A stretch of DNA of 64,000 nt, taken from Actinoplanes lutulentus. GTDB lineage: Bacteria > Actinomycetota > Actinomycetes > Mycobacteriales > Micromonosporaceae. This document shows positions 15,548-24,788 of this stretch, one piece after another. How positions within the stretch are numbered: position 1 is the first letter of the stretch; every line of letters starts with the position of its first letter. Made by a program: the position numbers and the translations under genes. The notes below the pieces were generated by a model. The model ran no database searches. It had not been told where the DNA came from and saw nothing but the letters and a program-made list of their open reading frames with translations. The stretch is taken from NCBI RefSeq assembly GCF_003259845.1, contig NZ_QLMJ01000005.1, forward strand, positions 434,001 to 498,000, read 5' to 3'.

Positions 15548-17137
15548 GTGGAGACCGTGGATGCGATCGTTGTCGGCGCTGGGCACAACGGTCTGGTGGC
15601 GGCGAATCTTCTCGCCGACGCCGGCTGGTCGGTGCGGGTTCTCGAAGCGACCCCGCAGCCCGGAGGCGCGGTCCGCTCCGGTTTCGTGACCGCGCCCGGT
15701 TACCTCTCCGACCTCTTCAGCTCCTTCTACCCCCTGGGGTACGCCTCACCGGTGATGAAGTCGCTGCGCCTCGACGAGCAGGGGCTGCGCTGGACGCACG
15801 CCCCCGACGTCTTCACCCACCTGCTCCCGGACGGCCGGGCCGCCACGGTCAACCGCGATCTCGAACGCACGATGGCGTCGATGGAGCAGTTCGCCCCCGG
15901 CGACGGGGAGCGGTGGCGCACCGCCTACGACGAGTGGCGCTCGCTCTCAGCGCACCTGCTGGACACCCTCTTCACCCCGTTCCCGCCGGTCCGCAACAGC
16001 GCCGGCCTGCTGCGTGAGTTGCGCCTCAGCGGCGCCTTGCGCTTGGCGCGGCGCCTGGTCCTTTCGGTACGCGACCTCGGCGGCGAGTTGTTCGACGGAG
16101 AAGGCGCCACCCTCGCCCTGGCCGGCTGTGCCCTGCACACGGACCTCTCCCCGGAGCAGGCCGGCGGCGGGGTCTACGGCTGGCTGCTCACCATGCTCGG
16201 CCAGGAGTACGGCTGGCCGGTGCCGATCGGCGGCGCACAGCAGATCACCGAAACGCTGGTCCGCCGTCTCGAGGCCCGGGGTGGTGAGGTGGTCTACGAC
16301 GCGCCGGTGAGCCGGGTTCTGGTGGCTCGCGGGCGGGCCATGGGTGTGCGTACCCACGATGGCCGTGACTGGCGCGCCAAGCGCGCCGTGATCGCCGACG
16401 TGCCTGCCCCGGCGCTCTTCCTCGACCTGGTCGGCGAACGCTGGCTGCCGCCTCGGATGGTCGAGGACCTCGACCACTTCCGCTGGGACGGCGCGACCCT
16501 CAAGGTCGACTGGGCGGTGCCTACCAAGATGCCGTGGAAGAACCCGGCGGCCGCCGGCGCCGGCACCGTGCACCTGGGCGCCGACCTGAACGACCTGACC
16601 AAGTACGCGGCCCAGCTCGCGGCCGGTGAGCTGCCGCCGAAACCGTTCCTGCTGCTCGGCCAGATGAGCACTGCCGACGCGACCCGCTCCCCGGAGGGAA
16701 CCGAGTCGCTGTGGGCGTACACCCACCTGCCGCACCGCAAGTCGTGGAAGGCCGACGAGATCGCCGAGCACGTGCAGCGGATGGAGCAGGTGATCGAGCA
16801 GCACGCGCCGGGCTTCCTGAGTCAGGTGGCGGGCCGGAACGTGTTCTCCCCGGCGGACCTGGAGCGGGAGAACCCGTCCCTGGTCGGCGGGGCACTCGGC
16901 GGCGGCACGTCGGCGGCGTTCCAGCAGCTGTTCCTGCGGCCGATCCCGGGCCTGGGGCGCGCGGACACCCCGGTCGACCGCCTGTTCCTGGGCAGCGCGT
17001 CGGCCCATCCCGGCGGCGGGGTGCACGGCGCCCCGGGCGCCAACGCCGCCCGGGCCGCCCTGGCGAGGGACCGCGCACTGACCGGCGACCTGTACCGAGC
17101 CGTGATCACCGGCGCGAACCGGGCGGTCTACGGCTGA
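15548..17137 (+). CDS. FAD-dependent oxidoreductase, phytoene-desaturase-like
   Basis: 529 residues from a GTG. The dinucleotide site VDAIVVGAGHNGLVAANLLADAGWSVRVLEA (residues 4-34) and PGGAVRS are typical of phytoene dehydrogenase/carotenoid isomerase relatives. The C-terminal flavin motif appears as DRLFLGSASAHPGGGVHGAPGANAARAAL. No other carotenoid genes are nearby, and many actinobacterial homologues act on other substrates, so the reaction is open. TAGCGT lies about seven bases before the GTG, so the mRNA may be leaderless. Confidence 0.88.
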   Translation: METVDAIVVGAGHNGLVAANLLADAGWSVRVLEATPQPGGAVRSGFVTAPGYLSDLFSSFYPLGYASPVMKSLRLDEQGLRWTHAPDVFTHLLPDGRAATVNRDLERTMASMEQFAPGDGERWRTAYDEWRSLSAHLLDTLFTPFPPVRNSAGLLRELRLSGALRLARRLVLSVRDLGGELFDGEGATLALAGCALHTDLSPEQAGGGVYGWLLTMLGQEYGWPVPIGGAQQITETLVRRLEARGGEVVYDAPVSRVLVARGRAMGVRTHDGRDWRAKRAVIADVPAPALFLDLVGERWLPPRMVEDLDHFRWDGATLKVDWAVPTKMPWKNPAAAGAGTVHLGADLNDLTKYAAQLAAGELPPKPFLLLGQMSTADATRSPEGTESLWAYTHLPHRKSWKADEIAEHVQRMEQVIEQHAPGFLSQVAGRNVFSPADLERENPSLVGGALGGGTSAAFQQLFLRPIPGLGRADTPVDRLFLGSASAHPGGGVHGAPGANAARAALARDRALTGDLYRAVITGANRAVYG

Positions 17138-17143
17138 GCGCGG

Positions 17144-17332
17144 TCAAAGGCTGCCGGCCAGGGAGACGATCACGAGCGCGAATGCTGTGACGAGGGCGAG
17201 TACGACGACGGTCACAGCGCCGGCTACCCGTAACAGCGCACCCATCGGCGTGAGGATGCGTTTGACCATGTGCAGCGCGAGCAGGATGCAGGCGGCGACG
17301 GCGATGTACAGCAGGTTCTGGTGCGGCGACAT
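17144..17332 (-). CDS. Small two-helix membrane protein (62 aa)
   Basis: ATG at 17332 with AGGGG upstream. Two hydrophobic helices (about 6-24 and 33-59) are separated by VKRILTPMGA. No family is recognised. Its stop is seven bases from that of the oxidoreductase, so the genes converge tightly. Confidence 0.65.
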   Translation of the reverse strand: MSPHQNLLYIAVAACILLALHMVKRILTPMGALLRVAGAVTVVVLALVTAFALVIVSLAGSL

Positions 17333-17668
17333 GGTGGACCCCTATCCCTGAACCACAGAACGGTGGAGGCGGAGCGGTATGACGGGCACCCGGCCGGATG
17401 AATTACGAGGCGGTGCAGCGCGCCTCTGCATCGAAGACTGCATGACATCTGAGATCCAGTGCAATGCACTGTGCGGAAGGTGCAAAACCTCGATGGCCTT
17501 CTAAATGACCAGCTAGATGGCATTTAGGCGGGATGCAGATTGCCACATGGCGAAGAAGGCTGTTGATGTCGGGGCGGGGCCGCTAGCGTCATGCATGCAC
17601 GGACGGGTGCGTGCGTTGCACCTGGACGAAGCTGCATTTCTGCAAGATCTCTGTGAGACTCTGGCGTC
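17333..17668. promoter_or_regulatory. Intergenic region dense in TGCA and inverted repeats
   Basis: 336 bases of unusually low GC before the small-protein/XRE pair. I count twelve TGCA tetramers between 17414 and 17644, far more than expected at this base composition. A palindrome CTAAATG-N13-CATTTAG lies at 17501-17527. No convincing gene is seen; a 61-codon frame from 17517 has no support. Confidence 0.55.
17501..17527. promoter_or_regulatory. CTAAATG-N13-CATTTAG inverted repeat, possible XRE operator
   Basis: Seven-base arms at 17501-17507 and 17521-17527. It lies about 140 bases upstream of the small-protein/XRE pair. Binding by the adjacent XRE protein is inference. Confidence 0.45.
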
Positions 17669-17893
17669 ATGTCAAATGATGAAATGTCAGGTCTTGTCCT
17701 GACCCCGCTTGCTGTCACCTGCGCCACCGGCACATGCCCCACGGTCTACTCGACGAACCGCGGCACCCTGGTGGTGCAGGGGTACACGGTCACCCCCGCT
17801 GAAGCCGGCGTCCGGACACCCGATGGGGAGCAGCTGGTCGAGATCCCGATCGAGCTGCTGGCTGACGCGCTCCGTGCCGGGACGCCGTCCTGA
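17669..17893 (+). CDS. Small conserved protein preceding an XRE/DUF5753 regulator
   Basis: 74 residues. LAVTCATGTCPTVYSTNRGTLVVQGYTV and PDGEQLVEIPIELL form a pattern I recall from small actinobacterial proteins encoded beside XRE regulators. Cys residues in TCATGTC may bind metal or form a disulphide. The regulator begins 42 bases after its stop. Many such pairs are treated as regulator/small-effector modules; whether this one is toxic or regulatory is unknown. Confidence 0.75.
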   Translation: MSNDEMSGLVLTPLAVTCATGTCPTVYSTNRGTLVVQGYTVTPAEAGVRTPDGEQLVEIPIELLADALRAGTPS

Positions 17894-17935
17894 GTTCACG
17901 GAGCTGACCGAAACCGACAGAGCGGGAGGCCGGAC

Positions 17936-18814
17936 TTGACCGACGAAGACCCCGAGTCCGGCTCTCCTGGGAATCATCCGGTCGGCCGCGTGCTCCGGGA
18001 TCGCCGGGAGGCGATGCGACTCAGCGGCAGCGAGCTGGCCGAGCGTACGGGTCTGACCCAGGCCAAGGTCTCCCGGATCGAGACCGGCCGTACCGCGGTG
18101 ACGCCGGAAGACGTGCGCACGCTCGCTGAAGCGCTCCGGATGTCCGCTTCGGAGATCGAAGACCTGGTCACGCGTGACGGTGTCCGCCGGACTGATGCGG
18201 ACCGGATGACACAGTGGCGGCCGGGGGAGAGCGGGCTGGCACGCCGCCAGGCCGACATCGCCAAGGTGGAACTGGCTTGCCGGGAGATCTGGGTCTTTCA
18301 GCCCGCACTGGTGCCAGGACTGCTCCAGACCAGCGGGTACGCCGAAGCCGTGATGCGTCCGCGCAAGCCGGACGGCGCTTCGGAGACAGCTGAGGCCGAC
18401 CTGGCCGACGCCGTCGCCGGACGGCTGCGACGCCAGCGCATCCTGAAGATCCCCGACAAGAGCTTCCGATTCATCATGACCGAGTCGACGCTCAGCAACC
18501 GGCTCGGCAGCCCCGAGGACATGGTGGCTCAGGTGCGGAGGATCCGGGACATCGCGAAGCGGCCGAACGTCTCGATCGGCATCATTCCCGCCGACGCGGC
18601 CCTGGCCCTGCCGCCGTTGAACGGCTTCGAGCTGCTCGACGACAAATGGGTGATGATGGACCTTTTCAACACCGCGCTGTCATCTCAGGTGGTGTCGGAC
18701 GTTCAGTTCTATCGCGACGTCTTCGAGGAGTTCGCCGATGTGGCGTTCACCGGGATCGGTCCGATCCTGGACCGCTACGCGAGGCTCTACCTCGACCGCT
18801 CGGCCCAGCCCTGA
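17936..18814 (+). CDS. XRE-family regulator with DUF5753 domain
   Basis: 292 residues from a TTG. The HTH (about 15-70) reads VLRDRREAMRLSGSELAERTGLTQAKVSRIETGRT. The C-terminal DUF5753 begins around IWVFQPALVPGLLQTSGYAEAVM and continues to ISIG-like and FELLDD segments (FRFIMTESTLSNRLGS, VSIGIIPADAALALPPLNGFELLDDKWV). These regulators are abundant in actinomycetes and commonly work with a small downstream or upstream partner, here the 74-residue protein. It converges with the SRPBCC gene with no gap. Confidence 0.92.
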   Translation: MTDEDPESGSPGNHPVGRVLRDRREAMRLSGSELAERTGLTQAKVSRIETGRTAVTPEDVRTLAEALRMSASEIEDLVTRDGVRRTDADRMTQWRPGESGLARRQADIAKVELACREIWVFQPALVPGLLQTSGYAEAVMRPRKPDGASETAEADLADAVAGRLRRQRILKIPDKSFRFIMTESTLSNRLGSPEDMVAQVRRIRDIAKRPNVSIGIIPADAALALPPLNGFELLDDKWVMMDLFNTALSSQVVSDVQFYRDVFEEFADVAFTGIGPILDRYARLYLDRSAQP

Positions 18815-19255
18815 TCAGTCGCTGCGTTCGGCGATGTCGGCCAGGCGGCGGAGGGTCTCGATGTTGCGGCGGTGCAGGAGCAGGTCGTTGAGCTTGTTGC
18901 TCACCCACTGCAGCGGGCCCGCCTCGAAGTCCTCCTCGATCACCACCCGGGTCGAGGCGCCTCCGTCGGCCGGTTCCAGGCGGATGTCGACGATCGCCTC
19001 GCCCAGCGGCCACAGGCCGGCCTTCAGCCGCAGCGCCTTGTCCGGAGTGCAGGAGAGCACCGTCGACGAGTCGTGCAGGGACAGCGGCCAGGGCCCTGCC
19101 TTGTGGTGCAGTTTCGAGCCGGGGTTCGGCCAGGACTTGTCGACGTCCCGGATGTGTACGGTGCCGACCACCCAGTCGCTGTACGTCCAGCCGTCGGCGA
19201 GGACGGCGAAGACTCGTTCGGGTGGGGCCTTTACGGTACGCGCCACGATTGCCAC
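18815..19255 (-). CDS. SRPBCC-family protein
   Basis: 146 residues. VKAPPERVFAVLADGWTYSDWVVGTVHIRDVDKSWPNPGSKLHH is the N-terminal strand/helix of a polyketide-cyclase-like SRPBCC protein, and STRVVIEEDFEAGPLQWVSNKLNDLLLHRRN is the long C-terminal helix region. Ligand unknown. Its stop abuts the stop of the XRE gene, and it is divergent from the glycosyltransferase. Confidence 0.85.
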   Translation of the reverse strand: MAIVARTVKAPPERVFAVLADGWTYSDWVVGTVHIRDVDKSWPNPGSKLHHKAGPWPLSLHDSSTVLSCTPDKALRLKAGLWPLGEAIVDIRLEPADGGASTRVVIEEDFEAGPLQWVSNKLNDLLLHRRNIETLRRLADIAERSD

Positions 19256-19419
19256 GGATTCGGGATTACCCTGCTGGAGGGCCTTGTAACGATCGGCCGA
19301 TGTTTACGTATGAGGCTCTCGGGCAATCCGGTCCGCGTACTCGAGCTCGCTCTTTCCGCCCCGCTTACGGCGTGCCGGAACGACCGGAGCCGGAACCTGA
19401 GCCGGTGGAGGAGATCACT

Positions 19420-20616
19420 GTGCGGATCGCGATGATTTCCGAGCACGCCAGCCCGCTGGGTGCGGGCGGTCAGCACGCGCACGTCGCCGAGCTGTCCGAC
19501 GCGCTTGCCGAGCTCGACCACGACGTGCGCGTCTACACCCGGCGCACGGATTCGGAGACCGCTGAGGTCGCGATGACCCCGAGCGGTGTGCGGGTGGTGC
19601 ACGTGGCCGCCGGCCCGGCTCAGCCGCTGTCCGAGGATCTTCTGCTGCCGCACATGGGCGAGTTCGCGCGGCTGCTCGGTGAGCAGTGGAGTGGCGACTG
19701 GTCGCCGGACGTCGTGCACGCCCATTTCTGGACCAGTGGCCTGGCCGCGGTCACCGCGGCGCGCCAGATCGGCGTCCCGGTGGTGCAGTCGTTCCACGAA
19801 CTGGCCGGCCTGGACGATCGGCCGAAGGACGCGCGAGGCCCGTCGCGGTCCGGCTACGAGCGCGCGCTCGGCCGCGCGGTGGACCGGGTCGTCGCACAGA
19901 GCCAGGACGAGGTACGCGGACTCGTGCGCATCGGCGTACCGAGGGAGCGTCTTTCGATCGTCCCGGCCGGTGTGAACAGTGACCGTTTCACCCCGGACGG
20001 CCCGGCCATGCAGCGGAACCCGGAGCGGCCCCGCATCCTCTCGGTCGGCAAGCTTGTCGAGCGCAAGGGCTTCGGTGACGTCCTCGAAGCGATGCGGTAC
20101 GTGCCCGGCGCCGAGGTCGTGGTGGTCGGTGGCCCGCCGCCGGAGCAGCTGAAGTCGGACCCGGGCGCCAAGGTGCTGCGGGCGCTCGCCGAGCAGTTCA
20201 AGGTGGCGGACCGGTTCCGTCTGGTCGGCTCGGTCGCGCACCGGGACATGCCGGAGTGGTACCGCTCGGCGGACCTGCTGGTGGCCGCGCCCTGGCAGGA
20301 CCAGGACGCGCTGGACCAGTCGGCGCTGGAGGCGATGGCCTGCGGCGTGCCGATCATCGGCACCGCGGTGGGCGCGCTGAACGACACCGTGGTGGACGGG
20401 CTGACCGGTGACCTGGTCCCGGCTCGTGACCCCCGGGCTCTCGGCGGTGCGGTGCGCCGGCTGATCAACGACAAGGTGCGCCGGTTCACGTACGCGACAG
20501 CCGCGCTGGACCGGGCCCGTCAGGCGTACTCATGGCGCCGGGTCGCGTCCCAGGTCGGCTCGGTCTACTCCAGCCTGCGCCGGACGCCGGCCAGCACCGA
20601 GGAAGCGGTGGCGTAA
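19420..20616 (+). CDS. Glycosyltransferase, GT4-like
   Basis: 398 residues from GTG 19420, chosen because GGTGGAGGAG lies just upstream; the frame is open further 5' but reads poorly. The start VRIAMISEHASPLGAGGQHAHV is the GT4 N-terminal strand and glycine loop. HFWTSGLAA, the acceptor-site segment RILSVGKLVERKGFGDVLEAMRYV (about 200-225) and the donor-sugar motif ALEAMACGVPIIGTAVGALNDTVVDGLTGDLV (about 302-335) follow. It should transfer a nucleotide-activated sugar by a retaining mechanism; the acceptor is unknown. It appears to be a single-gene unit. Confidence 0.92.
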   Translation: MRIAMISEHASPLGAGGQHAHVAELSDALAELDHDVRVYTRRTDSETAEVAMTPSGVRVVHVAAGPAQPLSEDLLLPHMGEFARLLGEQWSGDWSPDVVHAHFWTSGLAAVTAARQIGVPVVQSFHELAGLDDRPKDARGPSRSGYERALGRAVDRVVAQSQDEVRGLVRIGVPRERLSIVPAGVNSDRFTPDGPAMQRNPERPRILSVGKLVERKGFGDVLEAMRYVPGAEVVVVGGPPPEQLKSDPGAKVLRALAEQFKVADRFRLVGSVAHRDMPEWYRSADLLVAAPWQDQDALDQSALEAMACGVPIIGTAVGALNDTVVDGLTGDLVPARDPRALGGAVRRLINDKVRRFTYATAALDRARQAYSWRRVASQVGSVYSSLRRTPASTEEAVA

Positions 20617-20698
20617 CCCGGCATCAACCGATCGGTGGACGACCGGTCTCACTCGCCGGTCGATTCGGACACCGAGTCCCATAGTTGATGATGTATGC

Positions 20699-21613
20699 AT
20701 GACAGTCATCGAGGTCAAGAACCTCAGTAAGCGGTACGGGGACACCGTCGCTGTCCGAGACGTTTCTTTCGCTGTCGAACCCGGCGAGATCTTCGGCATT
20801 CTGGGCCCGAACGGGGCCGGCAAGACCACCACTGTGGAGTGCATCGCGGGGCTGCGCACGCCCGACTCCGGCACGATCACGGTGCTCGGTCGCGAGCCGC
20901 GGGACCGCTCCTTGCGTACCCAAGTGGGTGTGCAACTGCAAGAGAGTGAGTTGCAGGAGAAGCTGACCGTCCGGGAGGTGCTGGAGCTCTACAGCGCGTT
21001 CTATCCGGACCCGGCCGACTGGCGCAAGCTGGCCGGTGACCTGGGGCTGGACGAGAAGCTGAACGCGTATTTCGGCAAGCTCTCCGGCGGGCAGAAGCAG
21101 CGCCTCTCGATCGCCCTGGCGCTGATCGGCAATCCGCGGATCGCGATCCTGGACGAGCTGACCACCGGCCTCGACCCGCAGGCACGCCGGGACACCTGGG
21201 AGCTGATCTCCTCGGTCCGCGACCGTGGGGTCACGCTGCTGCTGGTCACCCACTTCATGGAGGAGGCCGAGCGCCTCTGCGACCGGATCGCGGTGATCGA
21301 CCACGGCGAGGTGGTCGCCCTCGACACCCCGGCCGGCCTGGTCGAGCAGACCGCCAGCCCGGACCAGACGATCCGGTTCCGGCCGTCCGCCCCGATCCCC
21401 GACGAGATGCTCACCGCGCTGCCCGAGGTGAGCCGGCTGACCCGGCACGGCGAGCGGATCGAGGTCACCGGCACCGGCAACCTGCTGCACGCGGTCACCT
21501 CGGTGCTCGCCGTCAACGGGATCGTCGCGGTCGAGCTGCGCCTGGAACAGGCCACTCTCGACGATGCCTTCGTCCGCCTCACCGGCCGCACCTCCGAGGA
21601 GTCATCGTCATGA
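20699..21613 (+). CDS. ABC transporter ATP-binding protein (drug-export type)
   Basis: 304 residues. Walker A GPNGAGKTT (36-44), signature LSGGQKQRLS, Walker B IAILDELTTGLDP and switch His in LLVTHFMEEAERL are all present. The extra C-terminal domain (about 215-304) is typical of ABC-2/DrrA-like ATPases. It is the first of four overlapping or tightly spaced genes with its permease, a histidine kinase and a response regulator. Confidence 0.95.
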   Translation: MTVIEVKNLSKRYGDTVAVRDVSFAVEPGEIFGILGPNGAGKTTTVECIAGLRTPDSGTITVLGREPRDRSLRTQVGVQLQESELQEKLTVREVLELYSAFYPDPADWRKLAGDLGLDEKLNAYFGKLSGGQKQRLSIALALIGNPRIAILDELTTGLDPQARRDTWELISSVRDRGVTLLLVTHFMEEAERLCDRIAVIDHGEVVALDTPAGLVEQTASPDQTIRFRPSAPIPDEMLTALPEVSRLTRHGERIEVTGTGNLLHAVTSVLAVNGIVAVELRLEQATLDDAFVRLTGRTSEESSS

Positions 21614-22350
21614 AGGTCTTCAGGAAGCTTGTTGTCGCCGAGTTCCGTACCGCGCTGCGTGAGCCGGTCTACTTCTTCTTCGCGTTCCTCTTCCCGGTCA
21701 TCCTGATCACGATCCTCGGTGCGGTCCCGTCGTTCCGGGAGCCGAGCGCCGAGCTGGGCGGCCTGCGCGTTGTCGACGTCTACGCCGGCATCGTGATCGC
21801 GCTGAGCATCGCCATGATCGGTTTGCAGGGCATGCCGACGGTGCTGGCCACCTATCGGGAGAAGGGCATCCTGCGCCGGCTCGCCACCACGCCGGTCAGC
21901 CCGGTCGCGCTGCTCGGGGCCCAGCTCACCTTCTCGGCGATCACCGTGGTGCTCTCCTCGATCATGGTGTTCCTGGTGTCCGGGATCATTTATGGCGTAC
22001 CGCTGCCGGAATCGCCGCTCGCCTTCCTGGTCGCCGTGCTGCTGGCCGTCATCGGCGTCTTCGCGGTGGGCCTGCTGATCGCGGCGCTGGCGCCGAGTGG
22101 CAAGGCGGCAAACGCGATCGGCCTGATCCTCTTCTTCCCGCTGATGTTCCTGGCCGGTCTCTACGCACCGCGCGAGGTCATGCCGGACGTGGTGCAGCGG
22201 ATCGCCGACTTCACCCCGCTGGCCGCCGGCGAACGTCTGATGCACGAGGCGATGACCGGACACTGGCCGAACCTGCTGTCGGTTACGGTGCTCCTGGGGT
22301 ACCTGCTCATCTTCGGTGCGGCGGCGGCGAAGCTCTTCAGGTGGGAGTGA
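21610..22350 (+). CDS. ABC-2 type transporter permease
   Basis: 246 residues, overlapping the ATPase gene by four bases (ATGA). Six hydrophobic segments and the segment ATYREKGILRRLATTPVSPVALLGAQL, characteristic of ABC-2 exporters. Together with the ATPase it should form an efflux pump, for example for an antibiotic, peptide or lipid. Confidence 0.93.
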   Translation: MKVFRKLVVAEFRTALREPVYFFFAFLFPVILITILGAVPSFREPSAELGGLRVVDVYAGIVIALSIAMIGLQGMPTVLATYREKGILRRLATTPVSPVALLGAQLTFSAITVVLSSIMVFLVSGIIYGVPLPESPLAFLVAVLLAVIGVFAVGLLIAALAPSGKAANAIGLILFFPLMFLAGLYAPREVMPDVVQRIADFTPLAAGERLMHEAMTGHWPNLLSVTVLLGYLLIFGAAAAKLFRWE

Positions 22351-22356
22351 GGCGGG

Positions 22357-23619
22357 ATGCTGGCGACGGCGGAGCAGGAGGGCTCGGTCCGTGCCCGTGA
22401 GGCGTGGCGGACCTGGTTGCCGTACGGGACGCTTGTCATCTCGACGGCGCTCGTGCTGGCCGTCGGCCCGAATTTCGTCGACAAGCCACCGGTCTGGGCG
22501 ATCCTGTCGGTGTCCGCGGCCGCGGCGGCCTGGATCGCCTTCTGGATCACCGGCCATCCACAGTGGGAGAAGCGCCGCGGGCCGATGCTGATCTTCCTGA
22601 CCGGGATGATCGGCTTCTACGCTCTCATGGTCTGGATGCATCCGCTCTTCGGCTTCTTCACCTGGACCGGGTACCTGTTCATCGGGCTGGCGCTCGATGG
22701 TTTCTGGCGGCTGTTCGGTGTCCTCCCGGTGGCGTCGATCGCGGCGCTCTCCCAGGTCGGTGGCGTGCCCACCCTCTCCGCCGAGGGTGGGTACATCTTC
22801 TGGGGCTTCGCGATCGCCCTCAACGTGCTGATCGCCGGCGTGATGTTCTACGTGGAGATCAAGACCGAGAAGAACTCCATCCGCCGGGCGCAGGTGATCG
22901 TGGAGCTGGCCGAGGCGAACCGGAAACTCGAGACGGCGCTGAAAGAGAACGCCGGACTGCACGCCCAGCTGCTCGTCCAGGCCCGGGAAGCCGGTGTGCT
23001 GGACGAGCGGCAGCGGATGGCCGGTGAGATCCACGACGTGCTGGCACAGGGCCTGACCGGCATCGTCACCCAGCTGGAGGCGGCCGAGGCCGGCGCCGCC
23101 GGCCGGGACCACCACCTCACCGCCGCGAAGCGGCTGGCCCGGGAGAGCCTCGCCGAGGCACGCCGCTCGGTGCAGGCCCTGCGCCCGCAGCAACTCGACG
23201 GCACCGACCTCCCGGACGCGCTCGGCGAGGTCGTGCAGACCTGGTCGCAGCGCGCCGGGGTGAACGCGAACCTGACCACCACCGGCGTTCCCCGCCGGCT
23301 GCTCCCGGAGATCGAGGCCACGCTGTTGCGTACCGCCCAGGAAGGGCTGGCGAACGTCGCCAAGCACGCGAGCGCCGGCCGGGTCGGCCTCACCCTCTCC
23401 TACATGGAGGACGTGGTGACCCTGGACGTCCGGGACGACGGTTCCGGCTTCGACCCGGAGCAGCCGCGCGAGGCGAGCGAGGAGGGCGGGTACGGCCTGC
23501 ACGCCATGCGTGAACGGCTGACCCGCATCGCCGGCAGCCTCGAGGTCGAGTCCGAGCCGGGCGGCGGGACCGCGCTCTCGGTCTGCGTCCCGGCGATCAC
23601 CATCGGGGTGGCCGCATGA
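22357..23619 (+). CDS. Sensor histidine kinase, NarL/LiaS type
   Basis: 420 residues. Five or so N-terminal transmembrane helices (about 20-165) with no large extracellular domain are followed by a linker coiled coil (about 165-215). The HisKA_3 phospho-acceptor box is DERQRMAGEIHDVLAQGLTGIVTQLE, and the ATPase domain has VTLDVRDDGSGFD and GGYGLHAMRERL. Intramembrane-sensing kinases of this form often sense the cargo or activity of the linked ABC exporter. It starts seven bases after the permease. Confidence 0.94.
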   Translation: MLATAEQEGSVRAREAWRTWLPYGTLVISTALVLAVGPNFVDKPPVWAILSVSAAAAAWIAFWITGHPQWEKRRGPMLIFLTGMIGFYALMVWMHPLFGFFTWTGYLFIGLALDGFWRLFGVLPVASIAALSQVGGVPTLSAEGGYIFWGFAIALNVLIAGVMFYVEIKTEKNSIRRAQVIVELAEANRKLETALKENAGLHAQLLVQAREAGVLDERQRMAGEIHDVLAQGLTGIVTQLEAAEAGAAGRDHHLTAAKRLARESLAEARRSVQALRPQQLDGTDLPDALGEVVQTWSQRAGVNANLTTTGVPRRLLPEIEATLLRTAQEGLANVAKHASAGRVGLTLSYMEDVVTLDVRDDGSGFDPEQPREASEEGGYGLHAMRERLTRIAGSLEVESEPGGGTALSVCVPAITIGVAA

Positions 23620-24242
23620 TCCGCCTGCTGATCGTCGACGATCACCCCGTGGTCCGGGACGGGCTGCGCGGCATGTTCGCCGCCGACGATCGGTTCACGG
23701 TGCTCGGTGAGGCCGGCAACGGCCGGGAGGCGCTGGCGGTCGCCGCCGCGGTCACCCCGGACGTCGTGCTGCTCGACCTGCGGATGCCGGTGATGGACGG
23801 CGTGACCACGATCCGCGAGCTGAAAGCGGCCGGTTCGGCGGCCCGGGTGCTGGTGCTGACCACGTACGACACCGACGGTGACGTGCTTCCGGCGATCAAG
23901 GCCGGGGCCACCGGTTACCTGCTGAAGGACACCCCGCGTGAGGACCTGTTCCGGGCCGTCGTCGCGGCACACCGGGGTGAGTCGGTGCTCTCCCCGGCGG
24001 TCGCCGGCAGGCTCATGGGCGAGCTGCGGTCACCGGCGAAAGAGCCGCTGAGCCAGCGCGAACTGGAGGTGCTGACGCTGATCGCGCAGGGCTGCACGAA
24101 CCGGGAGACGGCCGGACGGCTCTTCATCAGCGAGGCCACCGTCAAGACACACCTTCTTCATGCGTACGCGAAACTGGGTGTCCGCGACCGAGCGTCCGCC
24201 GTCGCCACCGCGTTCGAACGTGGCCTGCTCGGGAAAAACTGA
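23616..24242 (+). CDS. Response regulator, NarL/LuxR type
   Basis: 208 residues, overlapping the kinase gene by four bases. Receiver domain with D8, D9 and phospho-acceptor D54 in VVLLDLRMP and a conserved Lys in GYLLKDTPRE. The C-terminal LuxR HTH reads LSQRELEVLTLIAQGCTNRETAGRLFISEATVKTHLLHAYAKLGV. It most likely controls its own exporter operon in response to the kinase. Confidence 0.95.
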   Translation: MIRLLIVDDHPVVRDGLRGMFAADDRFTVLGEAGNGREALAVAAAVTPDVVLLDLRMPVMDGVTTIRELKAAGSAARVLVLTTYDTDGDVLPAIKAGATGYLLKDTPREDLFRAVVAAHRGESVLSPAVAGRLMGELRSPAKEPLSQRELEVLTLIAQGCTNRETAGRLFISEATVKTHLLHAYAKLGVRDRASAVATAFERGLLGKN

Positions 24243-24266
24243 TGCAACCGCCCCACCTGCATCGGT

Positions 24267-24788
24267 GTGTATCCAAGTATGCGAAGACCTGACGGGGAGA
24301 GCGCGGATTTCGACGCGTTCTATACGGGCACCGCGCGCCGGGTGCTCTTACACGTGTACGCCGTCTGCGGTGATCTCGGCGATGCCCAGGACATCACCCA
24401 GGAGGCGTACGCCCGAGCCTGGCAACAGTGGCCGAAGGTCTCCGGATATGACAGCCCGGAGCAGTGGGTCCGCAAGGTGGCCTGGAACCTGGCCGCGAAC
24501 CGCTGGCGTGGCCTGCGCCGCCGGCTCGCCGCGCACATCCGGCTCGGCCCACCCGGCGACGCCGCGGCCGGACCGTCACCGGAACGGGTGGCCGTGGTCG
24601 CCGCGCTCCAGCGGCTGCCGGAGGCACAGCGGCAGACCATCGCCATGCACTACCTCCTCGACATGTCGGTCCAGGAGATCTCGGCCAGCGCGGGTGTACC
24701 GGCCGGCACCGTGAAAGCCCGGCTGTCGAGGGCCCGTGCCGCCCTCGCCCTGCTGCTCAGCGACGTGGAGGTGAGTGATGTCGCGTGA
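24267..24788 (+). CDS. ECF sigma factor, SigE-family type
   Basis: 173 residues from GTG 24267; ATG 24279 is an alternative start. Region 2 is visible as FYTGTARRVLLHVYAVCGDLGDAQDITQEAYARAWQQW, and region 4 as LQRLPEAQRQTIAMHYLLDMSVQEISASAGVPAGTVKARLSRARAAL. The gene overlaps the following anti-sigma-like gene, the usual arrangement for a sigma/antagonist pair. It starts 24 bases after the response regulator and may be partly read through from that operon. Confidence 0.92.
   Translation: MYPSMRRPDGESADFDAFYTGTARRVLLHVYAVCGDLGDAQDITQEAYARAWQQWPKVSGYDSPEQWVRKVAWNLAANRWRGLRRRLAAHIRLGPPGDAAAGPSPERVAVVAALQRLPEAQRQTIAMHYLLDMSVQEISASAGVPAGTVKARLSRARAALALLLSDVEVSDVA

Noticed and set aside
17517..17702. 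61-codon frame upstream of the XRE pair
   Set aside because: No ribosome binding site, no hydrophobic or conserved pattern, and it overlaps the start of the 74-residue gene.
21001..23502. 833-codon minus-strand frame
   Set aside because: It lies antisense to the ABC exporter and histidine kinase genes, which have complete family motifs; the product is Arg/Glu/Gln/His-rich noise from GC bias.
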